A stretch of DNA of 64,000 bases. Origin: Pseudomonadota bacterium (GTDB lineage: Bacteria; Pseudomonadota; Gammaproteobacteria; Burkholderiales; Rhodocyclaceae). Below the pieces are notes generated by a model. That model did no database searches, had not been told where the DNA came from, and was given only the letters and a program-made list of their open reading frames with translations. Below are positions 9,181 to 15,645 of the stretch, piece after piece. The stretch spans positions 1-64,000 of the forward strand of contig JAGTRS010000003.1 in NCBI GenBank assembly GCA_018262195.1, written 5' to 3'. Made by a program: the position numbers and the translations under genes. The first letter of the stretch is position 1; each line of letters starts with the position of its first letter.

Positions 9181-10452
9181 TTATGCGAGAGCTGCCATGT
9201 CGATCTCGCGGTGTTCGACCCGGCCGGTCAGGTGACGGGCCAGTTGTTCGCCGAGATCCCGGCAGGCATCGAGTTCGCCTGCGTCCGGTACCAGCTTGAT
9301 GCGCAAACCTTCGACCGGAACGCGCAGCTTCAGGCCGCGCAGGCGGTCCTCGATCAGGCGTACCGCCTCGCCGCTCCAGCCATAGGAGCCGAAGGCAGCA
9401 CCGAGCTTGCCCTTGACGTTGACGGTGGTCAGCGACGACAGCAGATCCCAGATCGGCTTGACCGCATCGGCGTTGATGGTCGGGCTGCCGAAAGCGAGGC
9501 CATCGGCTTCCTCGACCAGATCGGTAAAGATGTCGGCTTCGCCACCCTCAAGGTCGTAGAGCGAGACGCGGACGCCGCCGAGCGATTCCGCGCCGGCAGC
9601 CAGCGCTTCGGCCATGCGCCGGGTGTTGCCATAGGCGGAGAGGTAGAAGACGACCAGGGTCTTTTCGCTGCGGGCTTCATTGAACAGGCGCGGCGTGGCC
9701 AGTTCACGGTAGCGATGCACGTAATCGCGCGGCTTGTGGCGCAGCACCGGGCCGTGGGCCGGGGCGATCAGCTGGATGTCCAGCGGTTCGATCAGCGCGA
9801 TGGCGTCGAGCACATACTCGCGGAAGGGCCGCATGATGTGGGCGTAGTAGTACTCGAACGAGAAGCGGAAATCGCCGACCGTGTCGTTGAACAGGCGGTT
9901 GTCGCAGAAGTGGCAGCCGAAGATGTCGCCGGTGAACAGCAGGCCGTCTTCGACCAGATAGGTGCATTGCGTGTCCGGCCAGTGCAGGTAAGGCGTGTGG
10001 AGGAAACGCAGGGTGCGGCCACCGAGGTCGACCGTGTCGTCGGTGGTGACCGGAATGTATTCGGGCGGCTTCTCGCCGCTCGGCTTCAGCAGCGCCTTGA
10101 GCATCATCTGGGCGCGGCTGGACAGGTAGACCTTGGCCTGCGGGGCACGCTTGAGCAGCTCGGGCAGGGCGCCGCTGTGGTCCGGTTCCAGATGGTTGAG
10201 GACGATGGTGGTGATTTCTTCGTACTTCGCCACCGATTCGAGTCGACGGAAGAAATCGTCGGCGAAGTTTTCCTTCACCGTGTCGATGATCGCCACGCCA
10301 TTCTCGCCGCGCACGACATACGAGTTGTAGCTCGTGCCGTTGGCGGTTTTCAGGATGATGTCGAAACTCCGCAGATGCGGGTCGAGGGCGCCCACCCAGT
10401 GGACGCCCGGTGCAATCTCTACGGCGCTGTCAGTGATTGCCGCAGCTGCCAT
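9181..10452 (-). CDS. fprA: Flavodiiron protein (A-type flavoprotein, FprA family)
   Basis: A 423-aa cytosolic enzyme reducing O2 (or NO) to water at a non-heme diiron site. The N-terminal metallo-beta-lactamase-like domain has the diiron motif HLEPDH, a later D in GDIFGCHFC and H in APAHGPVLR. The C-terminal flavodoxin domain (FMN) includes VVFYLSAYGNTRRMAE. The start was set at 10452 (MAAAAITDSAVEI) because a GAGGAAAG ribosome site precedes it; the in-frame ATG at 10518 would overlap nifO more deeply. The overlap with nifO is 23 bp. In a nif operon its likely job is oxygen scavenging or electron-flow control. Confidence 0.9.
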   Translation of the reverse strand: MAAAAITDSAVEIAPGVHWVGALDPHLRSFDIILKTANGTSYNSYVVRGENGVAIIDTVKENFADDFFRRLESVAKYEEITTIVLNHLEPDHSGALPELLKRAPQAKVYLSSRAQMMLKALLKPSGEKPPEYIPVTTDDTVDLGGRTLRFLHTPYLHWPDTQCTYLVEDGLLFTGDIFGCHFCDNRLFNDTVGDFRFSFEYYYAHIMRPFREYVLDAIALIEPLDIQLIAPAHGPVLRHKPRDYVHRYRELATPRLFNEARSEKTLVVFYLSAYGNTRRMAEALAAGAESLGGVRVSLYDLEGGEADIFTDLVEEADGLAFGSPTINADAVKPIWDLLSSLTTVNVKGKLGAAFGSYGWSGEAVRLIEDRLRGLKLRVPVEGLRIKLVPDAGELDACRDLGEQLARHLTGRVEHREIDMAALA

Positions 10453-10909
10453 GGCTGCTTTCCTCTGCCTCATGTTCATGTGCGTGGCTGCCACAACTGC
10501 CATGGCCTTCCGGGCCATGCACGCAGGCTTCGATATTGCCTTCCGGCAGTTCGACGTTGTTCAGGCCAATCCAGGCGTCGACTGTCGGTATGTCGAAACC
10601 GACCACGCGCTCCTCGCCGATTTCCATCAGCGGACGACGGATCAGCAAGGGGTTGTCGAGCAGCAGGTGCAGGGCATCCTCGAAACCGAGGTTTTCCGGC
10701 ACGATCTCGCCCGACTTGATGTCCGGGGCGGCGCGGTTGAACCAGTCGGTGACTGGCAATTTTCCGAGGAACATCAGCAGCCGGTCGGCCGTCCAGGCCT
10801 CGGTCTTCAGACTTTTGGCCTGGACGGTGTGGCCGGCTGCAGCGAGCAGGGTCTTCTGGCGAAGATTGCCCTTGCAGCCGGGTTTTTCGTAGAACGTGAC
10901 GACGGCCAT
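10430..10909 (-). CDS. nifO: Nitrogenase-associated ArsC-family protein (NifO-like)
   Basis: A 159-aa thioredoxin-fold protein of the ArsC/Spx family seen in nif clusters as NifO. It begins FYEKPGCKGNLRQKTLL with a single Cys in the ArsC redox position. The middle contains WFNRAAPDIKSGEI and IRRPLMEIGEERVVGFD. The C-terminus is His/Cys-rich (HGSCGSHAHEHEAEESSHGSCGNH region), which could bind metal. Genetic work in Azotobacter links NifO to molybdate/nitrate interplay; the biochemical role is unclear. It lies between fdxN and fprA. Confidence 0.85.
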   Translation of the reverse strand: MAVVTFYEKPGCKGNLRQKTLLAAAGHTVQAKSLKTEAWTADRLLMFLGKLPVTDWFNRAAPDIKSGEIVPENLGFEDALHLLLDNPLLIRRPLMEIGEERVVGFDIPTVDAWIGLNNVELPEGNIEACVHGPEGHGSCGSHAHEHEAEESSHGSCGNH

Positions 10910-10942
10910 CAGTTGATTCCTTGGTGGAAATTAGAGCCAAGC

Positions 10943-11040
10943 CAAGGCAAACCCCCCCGGCCCCCCTTTTCAGGGGGGAGAGGTAAGTGCTGGATCGACG
11001 CCCCTCCCCTGAGAAGGGGAGGCTGGGAGGGGTTGCCTTG
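10943..11040. repeat. 98-bp intergenic inverted-repeat element in the nifB operon
   Basis: Bounded by CAAGGCAA (10943-10950) and TTGCCTTG (11033-11040), with C/G-rich inner arms: CCCCCTTTTCAGGGGGG on the left and CCCCTCCCCTGAGAAGGGGAGG on the right. Each arm is also a local hairpin, so the unit is a nested palindrome between nifO and fdxN. It resembles REP/MITE-type intergenic repeats. As RNA it could act as an attenuator or processing site inside the operon. Copy number cannot be judged from one window. Confidence 0.75.
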
Positions 11041-11042
11041 CA

Positions 11043-11321
11043 TTACGCGGCTTCCCGCCACAAGCCGAATTCCTTCAGCTTTTCGATCGGAATGCCGGTC
11101 AGGGAACCGGGCGGGTTCAGGAAGACGCCCAGTTCATCGACGATGGCCATTTCGATCGGGCAGATTGCGGCGCATTGCGGCACGCTGTGATCGCCCAGGC
11201 ACTCGGTGCATTTGCCGTCATCGATCAGGAAGTGCGGCGTGTCCTGATAGATTGCGTCGTTCGGGCAGACATCGACGCAGGCCCAGCAGTTCACACAGGA
11301 TTGGGTAATCTGGAGGGCCAT
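11043..11321 (-). CDS. fdxN: nif-associated 2[4Fe-4S] ferredoxin (FdxN type)
   Basis: A 92-aa low-potential ferredoxin with CVNCWACVDVCP as first cluster motif and CTECLGDHSVPQCAAICP as second. The long spacing in the second motif (C-x2-C-x8-C-x3-C) is typical of the nif-associated group next to nifB. Proposed roles are electron donation to NifB or nitrogenase. Its start codon ends 2 bp beyond the nifB stop, indicating coupled translation. Confidence 0.9.
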   Translation of the reverse strand: MALQITQSCVNCWACVDVCPNDAIYQDTPHFLIDDGKCTECLGDHSVPQCAAICPIEMAIVDELGVFLNPPGSLTGIPIEKLKEFGLWREAA

Positions 11322-11323
11322 GA

Positions 11324-12826
11324 TCAGGCTGCCTTTCTGCCGTCGGCTGAAGCGAGCAACTTGCCGGTTGCTGCGATTTCCTTGTACACCGCCATCACGG
11401 CATCCTCGATCGGCTCCATGGCATGTTCGCCGTTCGGCGCGATGCCGGCGGCTTCCAGCTTGCCCCAGGGCTCGTAACCGATCTTGGAGCAGAGCACGAC
11501 CTCGCAGCCTTCGAGCACGCGGATGTTGCGGTCGAGCAGCGATTCCGTTGCGCCTTCGTCGACCACGTCGCCATCGCCGCAGGAATCCATGCCTCCGCAG
11601 TACAGCTCAGTCTTGCGGTGGCTGATGAAGCGCACGCCTTCCGGCGAGGCTTCGTAGATCAGGAATTCCTTGGCATGACCGAAGTGCTCGGCGACGACGC
11701 CGTTCTTGCCGGCCACCGCCATCAGCACCGGGCGCGAACCTTCCGGAATGCCCTCGTGCTTCGGCTTGACGATGCCGCGCTTGGCGTCCAGCTTCTCGAG
11801 AATCTCGTCATGCACCACCTTGCGGCGGACCATGGCGGCTTCGTAATCGACATCCATGACGTCGATCTTGTCGAGCGTGAACTCGTCGCCGCGATCTTCG
11901 CCGAGCAGGCCGACCGCATCGGCGCGGCACTGGCGGCAGTGGCGCATCATTGCCATGTCGCCGGCGCAGGCATCCTGCAGGTCCTGCAACATTTCCGGGG
12001 TCGGTTCCGGCTGCTCCATGATGCCGTAGTAGGTGCCGTGCTCGGGCTCGGCGATCAGCGGCATGACGTTGTGCAGGAAGGCGCCCTTGGCCTTGACGAT
12101 CTTCGAGACTTCCTTCAGATGCTCGTCATTGACGCCAGGGATCAGCACCGAGTTGACCTTCACCAGGATGCCCCGGTCGGTCAGCATCTGCAGACCCTTC
12201 TGCTGCTGTTCGATCAGGATGCGAGCGCCTTCAATGCCGAAGATGCGCTTGTTTTCCCAATAGATCCACGGATAGATCTTGGCGCCCACTTCCGGATCGA
12301 CACAGTTGATGGTGATCGTCACGTGGTCGATATTGTGTTTGGCGATTTCGTCGACGTATTGCGGCAGGCTGAGGCCGTTGGTCGACACGCACAGCTTGAT
12401 GTCCGGGGCGCGCGCGGAGAGCTGTTCGAAGGTTTCAAAGGTGCGGCCCGGGTTGGCCAAGGGGTCTCCGGGTCCGGCGATGCCGAGAACGGTCATCTGC
12501 GGGATTTCGGCAGCGACGGCGAGTACCTTCTTGATCGCCTGATCAGGCGTCAGCAGCTCGGAAACGACGCCCGGGCGGGATTCGTTGGAGCAGTCGTACT
12601 TGCGGTTGCAGTAGTTGCACTGAATGTTGCAGGCCGGGGCGACGGCCACATGCATGCGGGCGAAGTAGTGGTGCGCTTCTTCCGAATAGCAGGGGTGGTC
12701 CTGGACCTTGGCGCGGATATGGTCAGGTAGATGGCCCAGGGCGTCCGGCGCAGTGCCGCAGCCGCTGGAGGAACAGCCGCCGCCTTCTGCTGCCGGCGCG
12801 GTGTTGCTGATGACTGGAAGTTCCAC
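11324..12826 (-). CDS. nifB: NifB, radical SAM enzyme making the FeMo-co core (NifB-co)
   Basis: A 500-aa radical SAM protein that fuses two [4Fe-4S] clusters with carbide insertion to form NifB-co. The SAM cluster motif C-x3-C-x2-C is at residues 66, 70 and 73 (CNIQCNYCNRKYDC); HPCYSEEAHHYFARMHVAVAPAC precedes it and GPGDPLAN follows. A C-terminal NifX/NafY-like carrier domain (from about 375, MAVAGKNGVVAEHFGHAKEF) makes this the full-length, two-domain form. First gene of the leftward operon; a perfect sigma-54 promoter is 38-52 bp upstream. Confidence 0.98.
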   Translation of the reverse strand: MELPVISNTAPAAEGGGCSSSGCGTAPDALGHLPDHIRAKVQDHPCYSEEAHHYFARMHVAVAPACNIQCNYCNRKYDCSNESRPGVVSELLTPDQAIKKVLAVAAEIPQMTVLGIAGPGDPLANPGRTFETFEQLSARAPDIKLCVSTNGLSLPQYVDEIAKHNIDHVTITINCVDPEVGAKIYPWIYWENKRIFGIEGARILIEQQQKGLQMLTDRGILVKVNSVLIPGVNDEHLKEVSKIVKAKGAFLHNVMPLIAEPEHGTYYGIMEQPEPTPEMLQDLQDACAGDMAMMRHCRQCRADAVGLLGEDRGDEFTLDKIDVMDVDYEAAMVRRKVVHDEILEKLDAKRGIVKPKHEGIPEGSRPVLMAVAGKNGVVAEHFGHAKEFLIYEASPEGVRFISHRKTELYCGGMDSCGDGDVVDEGATESLLDRNIRVLEGCEVVLCSKIGYEPWGKLEAAGIAPNGEHAMEPIEDAVMAVYKEIAATGKLLASADGRKAA

Positions 12827-12863
12827 GATGAAGGCTCCTCGAAAGCTGTGCGGAGCCTATTCA

Positions 12864-12878
12864 GCAATCGGTGTGCCA
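12864..12878 (-). promoter_or_regulatory. Sigma-54 promoter of the nifB operon
   Basis: Minus-strand sequence TGGCACACCGATTGC is a perfect TGGCAC-N5-TTGC -24/-12 element. Transcription should begin near 12852, about 26 nt before the nifB ATG at 12826. Confidence 0.9.
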
Positions 12879-12941
12879 GTCATTGAAAGCCATATAAAAC
12901 AGGTGCTTATGAATCCGGTTTCAACGGCCTGTCGGTTGTCT

Positions 12942-12957
12942 TGTCGTATATGTGACA
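12942..12957. promoter_or_regulatory. NifA upstream activator site (nifB side)
   Basis: TGTCGTATATGTGACA fits TGT-N10-ACA. It lies 64 bp upstream of the nifB -24 element, a usual enhancer distance. It is one of two such sites in the 409-bp nifB-nafY gap. Confidence 0.85.
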
Positions 12958-13070
12958 GGGAACTGACAGGTCAGTGGGTGGTTTTAAGGGCACGACCAAA
13001 AATGGATGGCCTACCCGGCTCGAAAAGCAGCAGCCCGGAATTGGCTGGCCAGTGCGTCTCCGTTGGATTT

Positions 13071-13097
13071 TGTCGGTTAACAGACACGAGTCGTGTC
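13071..13097. promoter_or_regulatory. NifA upstream activator site (nafY side) with adjoining palindrome
   Basis: TGTCGGTTAACAGACA at 13071-13086 fits TGT-N10-ACA and is 86 bp upstream of the nafY -24 box. It runs into a 7-1-7 palindrome GACACGA-G-TCGTGTC at 13083-13097 that may bind a further regulator or be chance. The rest of 12827-13235 contains no convincing gene. Confidence 0.8.
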
Positions 13098-13171
13098 GTT
13101 CTGCTGCCGAAGGTTCACTCCGGGTTGTCTATTCCGCCTTTAAATCAGTGGTTTATGGAATCAATTCGGGC

Positions 13172-13186
13172 TGGCACCATCTCTGC
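13172..13186 (+). promoter_or_regulatory. Sigma-54 promoter of nafY
   Basis: TGGCACCATCTCTGC matches TGGCAC-N5-TTGC with one mismatch (CTGC). Predicted start near 13198, 38 nt before the nafY ATG; the leader carries an ACGGAGAAAA ribosome site. Confidence 0.83.
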
Positions 13187-13235
13187 AAGGGCTTTGTGAA
13201 AAGACAAGACCATCTCAAGCCCAACGGAGAAAACC

Positions 13236-13973
13236 ATGGAAGAAGCCACCAAGCCGCCGATTACCCGAGAGGCTGCATTACGCGTCGCCCTGGCGGCGCG
13301 GGCGATGCCCAACGCCAGCCTGCCGGCCCTGATCGAATTGCTGCAGCGCCGGCTCGGCGACGAGATCAACGAGGAAACCCTGCGCCAGGTCACCGTGACC
13401 ATGCTCAAGACCGGTTTCGCCAGTGCCGATGGTGAAGAGGATGGCGAGGATATCGGCATCGGGCTGGAGGCGATGAAGCTGGCCGTCCGCATCCTGTGGG
13501 GCGAAACCCAGGGCGACGACACGTTGCCCAAGATCGAGTCCTATGAAGACGGCGAGATGCCCGGCTCGGTGCGCGTCGCCATCGCTTCCGACAAGGGCGA
13601 CCTGCTGTCCGGCCACTTCGGCTCCTGCCTGCGCTTCCTGGTCTATCAGGTATCGCCGAGCGAAATCCGGCTGGTCGACATCCGCGACACCATGGACGCC
13701 GAGTTTGCCGAGGACCGCAACCTCTGGCGCGCCAAGCTGATTGGCGATTGCCATGTGTGCTACGTCGTGTCGATCGGCGGCCCGGCAGCGGCCAAGGTGA
13801 TCCGGGCGGACATCTATCCGATCAAGATTCCCGATGGCGGGCCGGCGCTGGACATCCTCAAGCCTTTCCAGGTGGCCATGGTCGAATCGCCGCCACCCTG
13901 GTTGCTGAAGATCCTCGGCGTGGCGGCCGAGAAGCGCCTGAAGAACTACAGCGCCGCCGAGGTTGAGGAATGA
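13236..13973 (+). CDS. nafY: NafY/NifY-family FeMo-co carrier
   Basis: A 245-aa two-domain protein. The N-terminal helical domain (about 10-65, ITREAALRVALAARAMPNASL) matches the apo-dinitrogenase-binding region of NafY. The C-terminal NifX/NafY domain (about 110-235) has RVAIASDKGDLLSGHFGSCLRF with His127 in the position expected for the FeMo-co-binding His. It is thought to hold FeMo-co and apo-NifDK during maturation. Divergent from nifB with its own sigma-54 promoter. It lies far from any visible nifDK. Confidence 0.9.
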   Translation: MEEATKPPITREAALRVALAARAMPNASLPALIELLQRRLGDEINEETLRQVTVTMLKTGFASADGEEDGEDIGIGLEAMKLAVRILWGETQGDDTLPKIESYEDGEMPGSVRVAIASDKGDLLSGHFGSCLRFLVYQVSPSEIRLVDIRDTMDAEFAEDRNLWRAKLIGDCHVCYVVSIGGPAAAKVIRADIYPIKIPDGGPALDILKPFQVAMVESPPPWLLKILGVAAEKRLKNYSAAEVEE

Positions 13974-13989
13974 TCAGGCAAGCGGCGGC

Positions 13990-14250
13990 TCAGGCCGCCA
14001 CCTTCTCCATCTGCCGCGGCTCCAGCCCGACCAGGGTCATCAGCGTGCCTTCGCAGCCATTCCACCAGACTGCCACCCAGGCCGCGCCGTCGGCGTCGAT
14101 GCGTTCGACGTCGCAGGTCGAGCCGACCATGTCCATGAACATGTCGAGATCGTCCTCGTCGAGATCCGGGTCGGGGGTAATGCCGAGAACGCGGACCAGG
14201 TCGCCCGGTGCGACGGTCTGGCCCTTGCAGTCGATGGTGGTGGCAGGCAT
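13990..14250 (-). CDS. Small uncharacterised protein, sigma-54-driven (86 aa)
   Basis: No family recognised with confidence. The 86-aa acidic protein starts MPATTIDCKGQTVAPGDLVRVLGI and contains DEDDLDMFMDMVGSTCDV, then WVAVWWNGCEG. The pattern (GDLVRV, later short strands) suggests an SH3-like beta-barrel, loosely reminiscent of NifZ-type folds. The ATG at 14250 was chosen over much longer upstream in-frame starts because it has a GGAG site and because a perfect -24/-12 promoter lies 81 bp upstream, inside what would otherwise be coding. Lies between nafY and nifF on the opposite strand. Confidence 0.7.
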   Translation of the reverse strand: MPATTIDCKGQTVAPGDLVRVLGITPDPDLDEDDLDMFMDMVGSTCDVERIDADGAAWVAVWWNGCEGTLMTLVGLEPRQMEKVAA

Positions 14251-14330
14251 GGCGGACTCCGTTGGGGTTGGGGTGAGCTTTTCGGCTGTGTCGCAAAGTC
14301 GACGTCGGCCACTGGTTTTAACGGGGGGTC

Positions 14331-14345
14331 GCAACTGGCGTGCCA
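14331..14345 (-). promoter_or_regulatory. Sigma-54 promoter of the 86-aa gene
   Basis: Minus-strand TGGCACGCCAGTTGC is a perfect -24/-12 element reading toward 14250. No full TGT-N10-ACA was found upstream of it; an imperfect copy (TGT-N10-ACG) is at 14289-14304, downstream of its predicted start but upstream of nifF. Confidence 0.8.
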
Positions 14346-14367
14346 ACCCATTTTCAAGGAGTGAGTC

Positions 14368-14928
14368 ATGAACAAAATCGGACTGTTTTTCGGCACCGAA
14401 ACCGGTACCACCCGCCTGATCGCCAAGAAGATGCAGAAGAAGATCGGCGACGAACTGTGCGACAAGCCGGTTAACGTCAATCGCATCACGCCGGATGAAA
14501 TGCTCAAGTACGACGCGCTGATCCTCGGCACGCCGAGCTACGGCATCGGCGAAATTCCCGGCCACGGCGCTTCCGGCTGCTTCGAGCCGAACTGGGCCGA
14601 GTTTTTCGACCAGATGCCGGCCAACCCCGATTTCACCGGCAAGCGCATCGCCTTCTTCGGCCTCGGCGCCCAGGAACGCTACGCCGACCGCTTCTGCAGC
14701 TCGCTGTTCCCGCTTGTCGAAAAGTTCAGGGGCTGGGGCGCCGAGATCATCGGCGACTGGCCGATCGACGGCTATACCTACGATCAGTCGGCGGCAGTCG
14801 TCGATGGCCGTTTCATCGGCTTGATCATCGACCAGCGCACGCAGGGCATGTTCACCGACGAGCGCATCGAAGCCTGGCTGGCCCAGGTCACGCCGCTGCT
14901 GGTCGAAAAACTGGCCGTCGCGGCCTGA
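14368..14928 (+). CDS. nifF: Flavodoxin, nif-associated
   Basis: A 186-aa long-chain flavodoxin, a likely electron donor to the nitrogenase Fe protein. The FMN phosphate loop is GTETGTT (9-15); the isoalloxazine loops are TPSYGIGEIPG and GLGAQERYADRFC. It has the Asn/Trp-rich PNWAEFF insert of NifF-type long-chain flavodoxins. AAGGAG precedes the ATG. First gene of a tight set nifF-rhodanese-unknown-AAA+. A -24/-12 reading this way is only weak (GGGGTC-N5-TGGC, 14325-14339). Confidence 0.92.
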   Translation: MNKIGLFFGTETGTTRLIAKKMQKKIGDELCDKPVNVNRITPDEMLKYDALILGTPSYGIGEIPGHGASGCFEPNWAEFFDQMPANPDFTGKRIAFFGLGAQERYADRFCSSLFPLVEKFRGWGAEIIGDWPIDGYTYDQSAAVVDGRFIGLIIDQRTQGMFTDERIEAWLAQVTPLLVEKLAVAA

Positions 14929-14941
14929 ACGGAGAACAAGC

Positions 14942-15268
14942 ATGAGCGAATCCCGCAGCTTCAGTTGCATTCCAGGCAGCACGGCCGCCGAACTGCTGCG
15001 TAGCGAGCCGGCCGCCGTTCTCTTCGACGTGCGTGACAGCACAGCCTATCGGGGCGGCCATATCGACGGCGCGGCGCAGCTCTCGGAGGACCGTCTGCTC
15101 GCCTGGATGAAGCGCATCCCCAAGGATGCCCCGGTCCTGATCTACTGCTATCAGGGCAATGCCAGCAAGACCTACGCCCAGATGTTCGCCGACTTTCGCT
15201 ACACGCGGGTGTTCAGCATTGATGGCGGCTATCCGGCGCTGCACACGGCGCTCGCCGCGACGCCATGA
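14942..15268 (+). CDS. Single-domain rhodanese (GlpE-like)
   Basis: A 108-aa sulfurtransferase-like protein. The catalytic Cys is residue 69 in CYQGNAS, preceded by the family signatures LFDVRDSTAYRGGHIDGA. Begins 13 nt after nifF. A persulfide carrier for Fe-S or cofactor assembly under nif conditions is plausible; the operon position is the only evidence. Confidence 0.88.
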   Translation: MSESRSFSCIPGSTAAELLRSEPAAVLFDVRDSTAYRGGHIDGAAQLSEDRLLAWMKRIPKDAPVLIYCYQGNASKTYAQMFADFRYTRVFSIDGGYPALHTALAATP

Positions 15269-15645
15269 GTCAAGCGCACGTTGCCGCCTGGGTTGCCGCG
15301 CAGCCATTGACGCCCAGTGACGTCGATTGCGCGACCACGGTCATGCTCAAGATCCTGGACGGCAAGTGCAAGATGCCGGCGCTGGAAAAGGCCGTCATGG
15401 CCGACCTTTACGATGCCCTGAAGGATAGGCCCGGCGAGCGTTTCGGCGCCGACCTGCATGCCCTGATCGCCAGCGCGCGCGACGGGGCTGGCGAAACGCT
15501 GCGCAACACCATCTACGAACACCGCCTGCTGGCCGAAACCACCTTGTCGCGGCCGGTGATGAAGGCCTTCAAGGCAATGATTCGCGCCCGGGGGCTGTTC
15601 GCGGGGCTGGAAACACGGATTGATGATGAAGAGGATGCACCATGA
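15265..15645 (+). CDS. Uncharacterised protein between rhodanese and AAA+ ATPase (126 aa)
   Basis: Not recognised. A 126-aa, mostly helical soluble protein with no signal or membrane segment. One early region has two Cys (DVDCATTVMLKILDGKCKM). ATGA overlaps of 4 nt with both the rhodanese before it and the ATPase after it show strict translational coupling, so it may be a subunit or adaptor of the ATPase. Confidence 0.75.
   Translation: MSQAHVAAWVAAQPLTPSDVDCATTVMLKILDGKCKMPALEKAVMADLYDALKDRPGERFGADLHALIASARDGAGETLRNTIYEHRLLAETTLSRPVMKAFKAMIRARGLFAGLETRIDDEEDAP

Noticed and set aside
14289..14304. Near NifA site TGTCGCAAAGTCGACG before nifF
   Set aside because: The last base of ACA is wrong and only a weak -24/-12 lies downstream. 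Kept as a note, not called as a site.
14251..15042. Upstream extension of the 86-aa gene to a 350-aa frame
   Set aside because: The extra part is antisense to nifF and the rhodanese start and crosses a perfect sigma-54 promoter; the short start has its own ribosome site.
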